NCBI RefSeq assembly: GCF_918741285.1
Contig: NZ_CAKKNC010000018.1
Span: 1 to 64,000 of the forward strand
Source: Sphingobium sp. CECT 9361
GTDB taxonomy: Bacteria; Pseudomonadota; Alphaproteobacteria; Sphingomonadales; Sphingomonadaceae
Length of the DNA: 64,000 bases
Reading direction: 5' to 3'
Part shown: positions 1 through 6,828 of the stretch, piece after piece
Position numbering within the stretch: the stretch's first letter is position 1
How the letters are laid out: each line of letters begins with the position of its first letter
Notes under the pieces: model-generated
Database searches by the model: none
What the model was told of the DNA's origin: nothing
Seen by the model: only the letters and a program-made list of their open reading frames with translations
Translations under genes and position numbers: made by a program

Positions 1-219
1 ACAGCCTCGCCGAGGCCAAAGTGCTGATCGAAGCGTGGCGGCGACATTACAACACCGTGCGCCCGCACAGCAGCCTGGGCTATCGACCACCGGCACCGGA
101 AACGGCTTCACCGCCATATCCGGCCTCTGGTTCCGCTTCGCTCCACCTCCGCCCGGATATGGCGATGGTGAGCATAATCCACTAACAAACCAACCGGCCC
201 ACTCCGCGGGGGCAGATCA
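1..219 (+). mobile_element. Right end of an IS3-family insertion sequence, truncated by the window edge
   Basis: The segment holds the 3' end of an IS3-type transposase and then a terminal sequence whose outer end, read inward on the minus strand, is TGATCTGCCCCC, similar to ends of IS3-family elements. Base 219 is placed as the outermost base because the flgC reading frame on the minus strand begins directly after it. The other end and the target duplication lie outside the window, so the whole element and its exact subgroup cannot be seen. The terminus position is inferred from the TGATCTG end and the flgC break and could be off by a few bases. Confidence 0.8.
3..185 (+). CDS. IS3-family transposase OrfB, C-terminal fragment (5' end outside window)
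   Basis: About 60 codons are visible, open from the left edge and ending at TAA 183-185. The peptide contains EAWRRHYNTVRPHSSLGY, the C-terminal signature of the IS3 OrfB integrase core (DDE family), around the last catalytic Glu region and the YN..RPH.SLGY tail. The final 30 residues are a Pro/Ala/Ser-rich tail common in these proteins. OrfB, usually made as an OrfAB fusion by programmed frameshifting, catalyses copy-out paste-in transposition. Whether this copy is intact cannot be judged from the fragment. Confidence 0.85.
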   Translation, partial: SLAEAKVLIEAWRRHYNTVRPHSSLGYRPPAPETASPPYPASGSASLHLRPDMAMVSIIH

Positions 220-374
220 GACTTGAAGCTGGGAACACGACGGCGATAGGGATCGCCGCCTGCGGTACGGGATACGGAATCCGCATTAGCCAGATTTTCC
301 GCAATTATGCGCATCCTGAGCGACTGCGCACGCAGTCCCGATGCGGACACCTGCAGCGATGTCTTAAGGTCCAT
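220..374 (-). pseudogene. flgC: Flagellar basal-body rod protein FlgC, 5' fragment interrupted by the IS element
   Basis: Reading the minus strand from ATG at 374 gives MDLKTSLQVSASGLRAQ followed by an N-terminal rod-protein signature with the NLANAD motif and GGDPYRRR. This is typical of FlgC, a proximal rod subunit of about 135 residues. Homology stops after about 51 codons, where the IS terminus begins. The frame then runs into IS sequence and gains about 40 unrelated residues before a stop at 108. An ATG seven codons upstream (395) is in frame, but MDLK is the conserved FlgC start. Rod assembly needs FlgC, so unless an intact copy exists elsewhere this strain should not build a flagellum. 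The missing 3' part may lie left of the IS. Confidence 0.85.
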
Positions 375-412
375 TTTGTCGTCTCCACCGGCCAAAGCGA
401 CCTGTCCTCATA

Positions 413-420
413 GTTATAGG
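413..420 (-). promoter_or_regulatory. Putative -10 element of flgC
   Basis: The minus strand reads CCTATAAC about 40 bases upstream of the flgC start. It resembles the CCTATAAT elements in front of fliN, motA and the HAD gene in this window. No clear -35 hexamer is visible 16-18 bases further upstream, and a perfect palindrome overlaps the element. This is an inference from motif and position. Confidence 0.35.
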
Positions 421-433
421 CAAAAATTGCCTA
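417..433. promoter_or_regulatory. Perfect 7+3+7 palindrome between flgC and fliN (possible operator)
   Basis: TAGGCAA-AAA-TTGCCTA is a perfect inverted repeat with arms 417-423 and 427-433. It lies in the 116-base divergent gap between flgC and the fliN-like gene, overlaps the putative flgC -10 element and sits about 30 bases upstream of the putative fliN -10. It could be an operator for a dimeric regulator controlling both directions. The regulator is unknown. It does not have the GG-N10-GC layout of a sigma-54 promoter. Confidence 0.4.
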
Positions 434-457
434 GTCCGGCGTCGAAGGGGAAAGTTT

Positions 458-467
458 TTCCTATAAT
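458..467 (+). promoter_or_regulatory. Putative -10 element of the fliN-fliO-fliP operon
   Basis: TTCCTATAAT ends 23 bases before the fliN ATG. A perfect TATAAT is present without a recognisable TTGACA-like -35. The same CCTATAAT core occurs upstream of motA and the HAD gene. Confidence 0.4.
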
Positions 468-490
468 TAACGAAAGGGAGAACATCTGCG

Positions 491-727
491 ATGTCGGTAC
501 TTGATAGCATTTTCGTCGACATGTCGGTCGTGCTCGGCTCAGCCCGCGTGCCGATCCGGCAAATCCTCAAGATGGGGCGTGGCGCCATGGTGGCGCTCGA
601 TTGTGGGGCCGACGATCCCACGCTTGTCTATGTAAACGGTGAACTGGTGGCCAAGGGCAAGATCCTCGTAGAGGGCGACCAGATGTCACTGGAGATCAGT
701 GAAGTCGTGCAGAGAACGGCCAACTGA
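491..727 (+). CDS. fliN: Flagellar motor switch protein FliN-like (SpoA/FliMN C domain)
   Basis: The 78-residue protein is essentially a bare SpoA (FliN C-terminal) domain. It contains VVLGSARVPIRQILKMGRGA and a Val-rich segment ending in VNGELVAKGKIL, both typical of the FliN fold. FliN multimers with FliM and FliG form the C-ring that switches rotation when CheY-P binds. It is at the short end for the family. A good Shine-Dalgarno (AAGGGAG) precedes the ATG. Its stop overlaps the fliO start as TGATG, indicating translational coupling. FliM and FliG are not in the window. The alternative, an HrcQ/SpaO-type secretion protein, is less likely given fliO and fliP next door. Confidence 0.85.
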   Translation: MSVLDSIFVDMSVVLGSARVPIRQILKMGRGAMVALDCGADDPTLVYVNGELVAKGKILVEGDQMSLEISEVVQRTAN

Positions 728-1764
728 TGGACATGCTGTCACTGTTGCGTACACTCGGCGGACTGGGAACTGTACTCGGCCTCTTGGCTGGTGCCTTGTG
801 GGTCGTCCGCCGATACGATCTTCGCTTGCCTGGACGCGCGGTTAGCATCCGCGACCGGAGGCTGGAACTGGTTGAAACACTGTCGATCGATGCGCGCCGT
901 GTGGTGGCGCTTGTACGGCGCGACGGCCGCGAACATCTCCTGCTGATCGCACCCGAAGGGCATCTGGTGCTGGAAACCGGGCTGATGCGCGATGACGTCG
1001 ATCAAGCGTCAGAGGATGCGCGCCGGGCCGAACGGGAAGCGAAGGCCGCCGCACGTGCAAGCGTCCGTTCTGCCGAAGTTCCGCAATGGCCAGTCGAAGG
1101 CTTCGCTGCACTGGTCGATCGCGAGCGCCTCTTCGCTGGACGAGCGCTGGTAAAGCTACAGGCGCTGCGTCGGAATGCTGCGTGTACTATGGCACAGCTC
1201 CGGCAATCATGGCGGTCCGCGTCCGCAGGGCAACCTGCACGCTTCCGCCAGTGGCTAGCTGCAGCAGATGATCGCATTCCCAAGGCGGCAATCTCGATAT
1301 GGACTTCAGAAAGCCTGGGTGCATGGGGTGATCGGGCGCGCATCTTCGCTGATCAAGCACGGCAAAAGCTGCAGATCCTGCATCGGAATTCTAAGCTTAG
1401 GCTGGGTGAACTGGCAGAATCATGGCGGTTGGCATCTGCGCGGCAACCCGCCGGATTCAGCCAGCTATTGGCTGCAGCACGTCAGCCTATCCCCCCGGCA
1501 GCAAAGTTGACATTGCCTCCTGAAAGCTTCGTGGCGCGGGTCGATGATGCCCCCGCTTGCGCTGCCATAGGCCGGCGTGCGTCGAAAGCGCCGAGTGATC
1601 GTGCCACGGTTGCTTCGGTGGAAACGCCTCTTGCGCGACCCATGGCCCCCACGGTCGCAGATGAATCCAAGCATGTCGGCAAACCATCGACCGTCGGTCG
1701 ACGCTCAGCCCGAAATCCGACGCGTACCAACCGAATGATCGCGCCGGAGACGAACCTTGCGTAA
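727..1764 (+). CDS. fliO: Flagellar biosynthesis protein FliO with a long repeat-containing C-terminal extension
   Basis: Residues 5-27 form one membrane segment. Residues 40-90 (RRLELVETLSIDARRVVALVRRDGREHLLLI) are the cytoplasmic FliO core, which assists FliP assembly in the flagellar export gate. FliO is normally about 100-150 residues. This protein has 345, and the extra 250 form a charged, Ala/Arg-rich C-terminal region with two copies of a roughly 71-residue unit starting at residues 132 and 203. The role of the extension is unknown. The gene lies between fliN and fliP with overlaps at both ends. The last 70 residues look disordered. Confidence 0.8.
   Translation: MDMLSLLRTLGGLGTVLGLLAGALWVVRRYDLRLPGRAVSIRDRRLELVETLSIDARRVVALVRRDGREHLLLIAPEGHLVLETGLMRDDVDQASEDARRAEREAKAAARASVRSAEVPQWPVEGFAALVDRERLFAGRALVKLQALRRNAACTMAQLRQSWRSASAGQPARFRQWLAAADDRIPKAAISIWTSESLGAWGDRARIFADQARQKLQILHRNSKLRLGELAESWRLASARQPAGFSQLLAAARQPIPPAAKLTLPPESFVARVDDAPACAAIGRRASKAPSDRATVASVETPLARPMAPTVADESKHVGKPSTVGRRSARNPTRTNRMIAPETNLA
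1120..1545 (+). repeat. Diverged tandem duplication of about 213 bp inside fliO
   Basis: Two in-frame units, 1120-1332 and 1333-1545, encode aligned segments. RERLFAGRALVKLQALRRN aligns with RARIFADQARQKLQILHRN, then LRQSWRSASAGQPARF with LAESWRLASARQPAGF, then LAAADDRIPKAA with LAAARQPIPPAA. The DNA copies are clearly related but diverged, so the duplication is not recent. Boundaries are approximate. Confidence 0.75.
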
Positions 1765-2485
1765 GCGCCACCTTATCCTGTTCGCGCTTGCTATGGTCGT
1801 CCCGACTACGGCGTTTGCCCAGTCCGCGTCGATCACGCTGGGTGAAGGATCGGTATCCAGTCGTGCCATCATGCTGGTGATGATGCTGACGGTGCTCAGC
1901 CTTGCCCCCGGTATCCTGATGACCGTTACCTCGTTCACGCGCATCGTCGTTGCACTGTCGCTTTTACGCACGGGGATCGGCGCACCAGGCGTGCCGCCAA
2001 ATCCGGTGATCATCAGTCTGGCGCTGTTCCTGTCATTCTTCGTAATGGGGCCGACATTCCAGCAAGCGTGGGAGCAGGGCGTCAATCCTTACAGCGCGGG
2101 CAAGCTGACGGAGCAGCAGGCCTTTGTAAAAACGTCCGAGCCATTTCGCCAGTTCATGCTTAAGCACGTACGGACGGACGATCTGCGACTGTTTTCGGAG
2201 TTGTCTGGCAAGCCACCGGTCGCCCGTGCCGCAATGCCTCTGACCACGCTCATGCCTGCGTTTATGATCTCAGAACTGCGCCGTGCGTTCGAAATCGGCT
2301 TCCTGCTGCTGCTACCATTCCTGATAATCGATTTGGCGGTGTCGGCGGTATTGATGGCGATGGGCATGATGATGCTACCGCCGCCAACCATCGCCTTGCC
2401 CATGAAAATCATCTTCTTCGTGCTGGTGGACGGCTGGGCGCTGGTTGCGGGGTCTCTTATCAGAAGCTTCGGTGGATCAGGGTGA
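1757..2485 (+). CDS. fliP: Flagellar type III export gate protein FliP
   Basis: The 242-residue protein has a cleavable-type signal peptide (MRKRHLILFALAMVVPTTAFAQ) and the FliP core: SFTRIVVALSLLRTGIGAPGVPPNPV, NPYSAGKLTEQQAF, TTLMPAFMISELRRAFEIGF and LPPPTIALPMKIIFF. FliP forms the pentameric channel of the flagellar export gate with FliQ and FliR. The start is TTG at 1757, inside the end of fliO, preceded by GGAG at good spacing. The usual fliQ and fliR do not follow. Instead a PilZ gene converges and overlaps the 3' end by 9 bases, so the rest of the export apparatus must be encoded elsewhere. Confidence 0.95.
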   Translation: MRKRHLILFALAMVVPTTAFAQSASITLGEGSVSSRAIMLVMMLTVLSLAPGILMTVTSFTRIVVALSLLRTGIGAPGVPPNPVIISLALFLSFFVMGPTFQQAWEQGVNPYSAGKLTEQQAFVKTSEPFRQFMLKHVRTDDLRLFSELSGKPPVARAAMPLTTLMPAFMISELRRAFEIGFLLLLPFLIIDLAVSAVLMAMGMMMLPPPTIALPMKIIFFVLVDGWALVAGSLIRSFGGSG

Positions 2486-3124
2486 CGGTGGCTTCTGATA
2501 AGCACTGAACCGTTCCTCGCCTGCCAGCCATGTTGCTAGCTCCGAGAACCCCAATTTATCGCAGAATGTGAGTCCGGCCGAGGTGCCGGACACCCGTCGT
2601 ACCGTCGCCTTGATGGAGCCGAGGCCGGGCACGATAATCTGGAGCATGTCATCGATTTCGACATGTACGGCGGACCGTAACTGGGCACCGCCCTGAGAGA
2701 TGTTTTCGAGCGTCCCGGAGCCAATATGACCCTGGCGCCGCAGCGCTACCGGGCATTGCGCAGACAGGCGCGGTCCACGAGGGATGCGCGCCAGAGGAAT
2801 TCCTGCGGATGCATTCGGGGCGGCCAGAAGTTGCTCAATTTCGATAGGCTCATTGAATTGAAGCCCGGCTTCCTCCTTGCCAACCCACTTTACCGTCGGC
2901 TCTATCGTCATGCCGTTCTTGAACTCGATACGGATCTGCTGAGCGACCCGCAGGGGGGCCAGCGTTACGATGCACATGCCGCCTTCGGAAATATTGCGCA
3001 CCCGGCAAAGATCGTCGCGATCGCCGGCCAGGACTCGGGCGACTAGCATAACGGTCTTCAGCCGGGTCTTGCGCGGCTTCAGCCTTTGGTCTGTCGGAAC
3101 ATGCAGCAATCGAACGGCGTTCAT
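2477..3124 (-). CDS. Tandem PilZ-domain protein (putative c-di-GMP receptor)
   Basis: The 215-residue product contains two PilZ-like modules. The first has an RLKPR segment followed by NISEGG. The second, near residues 115-205, has NISQGG but only an imperfect Arg motif. RxxxR plus D/NxSxxG is the c-di-GMP binding signature, so the first module is the better candidate. PilZ proteins next to motor genes often act as brakes on MotA/MotB or the C-ring. ATG at 3124 is chosen because AGAGGAG sits at proper distance, although the frame stays open 18 codons upstream. It is the last gene of the motA-che-motB-fliL run and overlaps fliP tail to tail. Confidence 0.75.
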   Translation of the reverse strand: MNAVRLLHVPTDQRLKPRKTRLKTVMLVARVLAGDRDDLCRVRNISEGGMCIVTLAPLRVAQQIRIEFKNGMTIEPTVKWVGKEEAGLQFNEPIEIEQLLAAPNASAGIPLARIPRGPRLSAQCPVALRRQGHIGSGTLENISQGGAQLRSAVHVEIDDMLQIIVPGLGSIKATVRRVSGTSAGLTFCDKLGFSELATWLAGEERFSAYQKPPSP

Positions 3125-3181
3125 GGTAGCATCTCCTCTTGATGCGGGGGTTGAATATGTGGGGGGTTCCGCGGCCATCCC

Positions 3182-3631
3182 TTATGCTGGCGTCGCTTGA
3201 ACGATGACAGCGCGGCGCACGACTTTCGGCCCGAAGGCTTCGATCGATGATTCCATCACCAGCTTGCGGAACTGTTCCAGGTCAGGGAGCATGCCGCCCG
3301 GTCCGCTCGCCATCGGCGCGCGATATGTCCGCATGTTTATTGCGTTCAACAAAAGCGGTAAACGCAGCGTCACGAATTCCGCATCCACCTGCGTAGTCTC
3401 CAGTTGGACTTCGAAGGAAACGTAGCCGGATAAGGTGCCGTCGGCGAACACCAGCGGCGCGAGAATCTTGCCGGTGGGCGTAAAGCTGATATCGTCCGGT
3501 TCACGCTTTGCGGCCGGCTTGTCCGCACCACTGGCGGGCGTTGGCAACAGGAGATGCACGCCATAGGCGGTGCCCCCGCCGACGCTGAGCCCTGCAACCA
3601 ACAGGATGGCTCCTAGCAGGATGGGTTTCAC
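3182..3631 (-). CDS. fliL: Flagellar basal-body-associated protein FliL
   Basis: The 149-residue protein has one N-terminal membrane anchor (residues 4-28), a Pro/Ala-rich linker and a periplasmic FliL-like domain with YVSFEVQLETTQ, the LRLPLLLNAINMRTY region and a C-terminal segment FRKLVMESSIEAFGPK. FliL surrounds the stator and stabilises MotA/MotB at high load. It follows motB by 14 bases and precedes the PilZ gene by 57. The assignment rests on length, topology and context, since FliL sequence conservation is low. Confidence 0.75.
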   Translation of the reverse strand: MKPILLGAILLVAGLSVGGGTAYGVHLLLPTPASGADKPAAKREPDDISFTPTGKILAPLVFADGTLSGYVSFEVQLETTQVDAEFVTLRLPLLLNAINMRTYRAPMASGPGGMLPDLEQFRKLVMESSIEAFGPKVVRRAVIVQATPA

Positions 3632-3645
3632 CGCACGGTTCCGAT

Positions 3646-4515
3646 CTAGAACTTGAAGCTGACGTCGCTGGGAAGCGTGGGTGCCTCTCCAAGTGCGACG
3701 ACTGTAATTCGGCGGTTCTCCGGCCGCGTGGGCTGCCCGGGATAAACAGGCTGCGTTCCCGCCAGCGCTACGACTTCGGAAAAGCGATCGGCCGACAGGC
3801 CTGCTGCGATCATCGCTGAGCGCGCGGCGAGCGCACGGTCGCCAGACAGTCGCCAGTTGGCGTCGCTCTGCCCGCCGACTGAGTCAGTATGGCCTTCTAT
3901 GGCAATCTGCGCACCCGATTTGGATAATTTGCGGGCAATCTCACCAAGCATATTGCGCGCAAACGGGTTCAGCGTCGCGGTCCCGGCGACGAACATGGAA
4001 CGGCTTGCCGTATCCATCAAACTGATCCGGACGCCATCGCGATCGGCCTCTACCTTCAGGCTGTCCTTGGCATCTTGGACTGCGGGCACCGATTCCAGCG
4101 AAACGCGCATTTCCTGCGCGACGACGCGCATCGATGCATCGGGGATGTTCGCGGTGCCGCCGCGGGCGCTGCCATTTTTGGCTGACTCCGCCGAGGGCTG
4201 CCCGGTTGATGTTTTGCTGTCGGCCTGCGCGCGCCGCGTCCGCCCACCCAGACCGGGCTGATCGCCGGGGCTGGCCGTCAGTGTCGTGGAGATCGTGGAG
4301 TTCGCCGTTGCCGGCGAGAAATACTCCGCCAAGCCTTTCAGCCGTTCCTTGTCGGGATTGGCCAGTAGCCAAAGCAACATGAAGAACGCCATCATAGCCG
4401 TTACGAAATCGGCATAAGCCACCTTCCAGGCGCCACCATGATGGCCGGCATGGCCACCCTTCTTGACCTTGCGGATGATGATCGGTCGAACCTGGTTTTT
4501 TGGGGCGATGGCCAT
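3646..4515 (-). CDS. motB: Flagellar stator protein MotB
   Basis: The 289-residue protein has a basic cytoplasmic N-terminus, one transmembrane helix (residues 32-53) with the proton-carrying Asp36 in the YADFVTAMMAFFMLLWLL motif, a low-complexity linker (residues 70-125) and a C-terminal OmpA-like peptidoglycan-binding domain with IEGHTDSVGG. MotB pairs with MotA to form the ion channel and anchors the stator to the wall. The full Asp-containing plug region and the OmpA domain look intact. motA lies at the other end of the same operon, about 7 kb upstream, with the che genes between. Confidence 0.95.
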   Translation of the reverse strand: MAIAPKNQVRPIIIRKVKKGGHAGHHGGAWKVAYADFVTAMMAFFMLLWLLANPDKERLKGLAEYFSPATANSTISTTLTASPGDQPGLGGRTRRAQADSKTSTGQPSAESAKNGSARGGTANIPDASMRVVAQEMRVSLESVPAVQDAKDSLKVEADRDGVRISLMDTASRSMFVAGTATLNPFARNMLGEIARKLSKSGAQIAIEGHTDSVGGQSDANWRLSGDRALAARSAMIAAGLSADRFSEVVALAGTQPVYPGQPTRPENRRITVVALGEAPTLPSDVSFKF

Positions 4516-4520
4516 CGCGA

Positions 4521-4814
4521 TCAGGCCGCTGCGGACAGGGCGGACCGCAACTTGTCTTGCACCATGCTCAGCCTCACTTGATCGATTGCATCATGGGATT
4601 TCGCACCTTCCGCCATGCGATCGAGCAGGTCGGCGCTTTCGCTGGCGCGCTGGACTAGGAGGTCGAAGACCTGGAATTGTTCGATATACGCCATGACAAA
4701 GGCTTCGTCGGACAAAAGAGTGTGTGCCAACTCCTCAATAATGGTGCGAAGATCGCGAATTTCTTCGGCGATTGCACCGTATAGCGAAGCTGCGTGAGGA
4801 TCGACATGTGCCAT
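4521..4814 (-). CDS. Small helical chemotaxis-operon protein, CheT-position, with CheZ-like DxxxQ motifs
   Basis: The 97-residue protein is predicted all-helical, with no signal or membrane segment. It lies directly downstream of cheD and 5 bases before motB. In Sinorhizobium the same slot after cheD holds cheT, a small chemotaxis protein. Two DxxxQ sequences are present: DLLVQ (residues 51-55) in EQFQVFDLLVQR, and DAIDQ (75-79). CheZ-type CheY-P phosphatases use a DxxxQ motif on a long helix, and the first copy even shares the FQ..DL context. CheT orthology and phosphatase activity are inferences, and overall similarity was not tested. No cheZ is visible in the window. It could equally be a motor or assembly accessory. 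Confidence 0.5.
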   Translation of the reverse strand: MAHVDPHAASLYGAIAEEIRDLRTIIEELAHTLLSDEAFVMAYIEQFQVFDLLVQRASESADLLDRMAEGAKSHDAIDQVRLSMVQDKLRSALSAAA

Positions 4815-4867
4815 TATTGGGGTAGCCTAACGGGAAATGAGCTGATGCAACGGAGTGATGGAGGGGA

Positions 4868-5422
4868 TCAGAAAAGGTCGAGATCGCCGCCGCCTGTGGG
4901 TAGAACCACGGGCGCCCTCACGATCTTGGGAGGCTCGGTGAGTAAACGCGATCTTGCCTTCCCTTCGTAGGGTACAAATTCCACCCGGCGCGCTTGCGTA
5001 CCTCCCAGATCGCAATGCCCGATGGGGATGCTTTCGGTTTCCATGAAGCGCCGCGCGAAGGCCGCGTTGCCACTGCCTATCGATCCAAGCCCGGCGATGA
5101 TGTTTGCGCCGCCGTAGAGCTGGGCACGCAGCCGAGACCGGTTTGCCCCCTTGCGCATAAGCTCGTTTATCAACAGTTCCATTGCGTGGACTCCGTATCT
5201 TTGCATGCCCTGGCGGTCGACTTGATGGTCCTTTCCCGGCTCGCCGAGGAGAAAATGGTTCATACCCCCGATCCGGGCCTGGGGATCTTGCAGGCAGACC
5301 GAAACGCATGAACCCAGCAGGGTCGAGATCACGACCTCGGGCTCGCCGGAGACGTGATTTTCGCCTTGAATGATGGAAACCCGGCGCACGGCGTTAAGAA
5401 AGCTCGCCGAAGACGCGCTCAA
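4868..5422 (-). CDS. cheD: Chemoreceptor glutamine deamidase CheD
   Basis: CheD deamidates Gln residues of chemoreceptors and in some bacteria is a partner of CheC-type phosphatases. The protein shows the CheD catalytic set: Cys in STLLGSCVSVCL, His in IGGMNHFLL, and a following Thr/Ser-rich LYGGANII segment. The open frame begins at TTG 5422, which has a reasonable AAGAGAAG upstream and overlaps the end of cheY by 29 bases. A GTG at 5389 (VRRVSIIQGE) just past the cheY stop is an alternative that would shorten the protein by 11 residues. The C-terminal 30 residues are Pro/Gly-rich and probably flexible. Confidence 0.9.
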   Translation of the reverse strand: MSASSASFLNAVRRVSIIQGENHVSGEPEVVISTLLGSCVSVCLQDPQARIGGMNHFLLGEPGKDHQVDRQGMQRYGVHAMELLINELMRKGANRSRLRAQLYGGANIIAGLGSIGSGNAAFARRFMETESIPIGHCDLGGTQARRVEFVPYEGKARSRLLTEPPKIVRAPVVLPTGGGDLDLF

Positions 5423-5786
5423 TCTTCTCTTTGAGCACGGCCGAGGAAAACGGCTTCACGACATAGTTGTTGACCCCCAGTGCTGCGGCCTTCTGTACGA
5501 TCTCGCGATCGGCAGATCCGGTCAGCATGATGAAAACAGTCTTGCCGATCACCGGATCCTTTCGCACTTCCTCAAGAAATTGCAGTCCGTCCATGTCGGG
5601 CATGTTGTAATCGGAAATTATGAGGTGGACGCGGTCAGACCGGATTGCGCCGAGTGCGTCCACCGGACCTGCCTTGTCGCGGATGTCCTTGAACCCGAGA
5701 TCCTGAAGGGTCCGGCGGATCATCGCGCGCATGCTGGTCTGGTCGTCGACCACCATTACCTTTATCGTAGATGCGGCTGGCATCAA
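5394..5786 (-). CDS. cheY: Chemotaxis response regulator CheY (operon-distal copy)
   Basis: A single receiver domain of 130 residues with the acidic pair D14/D15, phosphoacceptor D59 in LIISDYNMPDMDG, Thr in IMLTGSA and Lys in VVKPFSS. It lies between cheB and cheD, as cheY2 does in Sinorhizobium, where that CheY controls the motor and the other acts as a phosphate sink. Which of the two here binds FliM cannot be decided from sequence alone. The start overlaps nothing and lies 13 bases from the cheB stop. Confidence 0.92.
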   Translation of the reverse strand: MMPAASTIKVMVVDDQTSMRAMIRRTLQDLGFKDIRDKAGPVDALGAIRSDRVHLIISDYNMPDMDGLQFLEEVRKDPVIGKTVFIMLTGSADREIVQKAAALGVNNYVVKPFSSAVLKEKIERVFGELS

Positions 5787-5799
5787 TCGCTCCCAAATA

Positions 5800-6828
5800 T
5801 CATTTGCGGCACGCGCGGAGGATGGCCTCTGGCAGTGCAGACAAAGGAATTTCCCGGTCTATGGCACCAAGCACGAAAGCCGCGCGCGGCATCCCATAGA
5901 CGACACAAGTTTCCTGGTTCTGTCCCAGCGTGCGCGCACCTGCCGCATGCATTGCAAGCAGGCCATCTGCGCCATCGCATCCCATACCGGTAAGGATCAC
6001 GCCGACCGCTGAAGAGCCCAGCGGCGCCACGGAATGGAACAGAATATCGACAGAGGGGCGATGCCCTCCATATGCGGCACTCGCCCGAAGCTTGATACGA
6101 CCGTTGACGCCGCCAGCAAGTTCCATGTGCGTGTTCCCTCCAGGAGCAATATAGACGGTTCCACACTGGATCGGCGTTCCATCGCGCGCCTCGACGACAT
6201 TGAGCGCGCATTCTTTGTCGAGGCGGGCCGCGAAGCCTCCGGTAAACGCGGCTGGCATGTGCTGCACTACGAGTATCGGCGGTGAGTTGGCCGGCAGGGT
6301 CTTCAGAATATGGAACAGCGCCTCAACGCCTCCAGTGGAGGCGCCAATCGCGATGACCACGTCTCGCAGTGAGTTCGGCAGCAGCTTGTCGATCGGCTTG
6401 CTATGCTCTGGCGAGCGATTCACCTTCGATCGCGCTGCCGCCTTGACCGTCGCACACAGTTTTTCCGAACTATGGGCAATGTCGAGCGGGTTGCCGGTTG
6501 GCTTGGCGATGCAGTCGACCGCGCCGAGCCGCAAGGCTTCGATCGTGGCTTCTGCCCCGCGCGCCGTCAGTGTCGAGCACATGACGACCGGCATGGGTCG
6601 CAATCGCATGATCTTTTCGAGAAATGACAAGCCATCCATGCCGGGCATTTCAATGTCGAGTGTCACAACATCGGGGTTCAGATCCTTTATCATTGCTCGC
6701 GCGGCATCAGGTTCCGGAGCAAGGCCAACGACCTCGATTTCCGGATCGGCAGACAGAATGCGTCGCAACACGGCGCGCATCGATGCGCTGTCATCGACTA
6801 TCAGCACGCGGACAGGGGGCGCACTCAT
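5800..6828 (-). CDS. cheB: Chemotaxis protein-glutamate methylesterase CheB
   Basis: A 342-residue two-domain enzyme. The receiver (residues 5-125) has D12/D13, D58 in TLDIEMPGMDG and K109. The linker is followed by a methylesterase domain with the catalytic triad Ser164 (IGASTGG), His190 (VVQHMP) and Asp285 (GMGCDGADG). It removes methyl groups added by CheR and resets receptor sensitivity when phosphorylated by CheA. Its ATG overlaps the cheR stop by 4 bases, so the two opposing enzymes are translationally coupled. Confidence 0.96.
   Translation of the reverse strand: MSAPPVRVLIVDDSASMRAVLRRILSADPEIEVVGLAPEPDAARAMIKDLNPDVVTLDIEMPGMDGLSFLEKIMRLRPMPVVMCSTLTARGAEATIEALRLGAVDCIAKPTGNPLDIAHSSEKLCATVKAAARSKVNRSPEHSKPIDKLLPNSLRDVVIAIGASTGGVEALFHILKTLPANSPPILVVQHMPAAFTGGFAARLDKECALNVVEARDGTPIQCGTVYIAPGGNTHMELAGGVNGRIKLRASAAYGGHRPSVDILFHSVAPLGSSAVGVILTGMGCDGADGLLAMHAAGARTLGQNQETCVVYGMPRAAFVLGAIDREIPLSALPEAILRACRK

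Noticed and set aside
417..433. The flgC/fliN palindrome as a sigma-54 promoter
   Set aside because: The GG and GC pairs are separated by 8 bases, not the 10 needed for the -24/-12 layout.
458..467. A sigma-28 (FliA) promoter for fliN
   Set aside because: CCTATAA is one mismatch from the GCCGATAA core, but no TAAA element was found 15 bases upstream here or at the motA and HAD sites.
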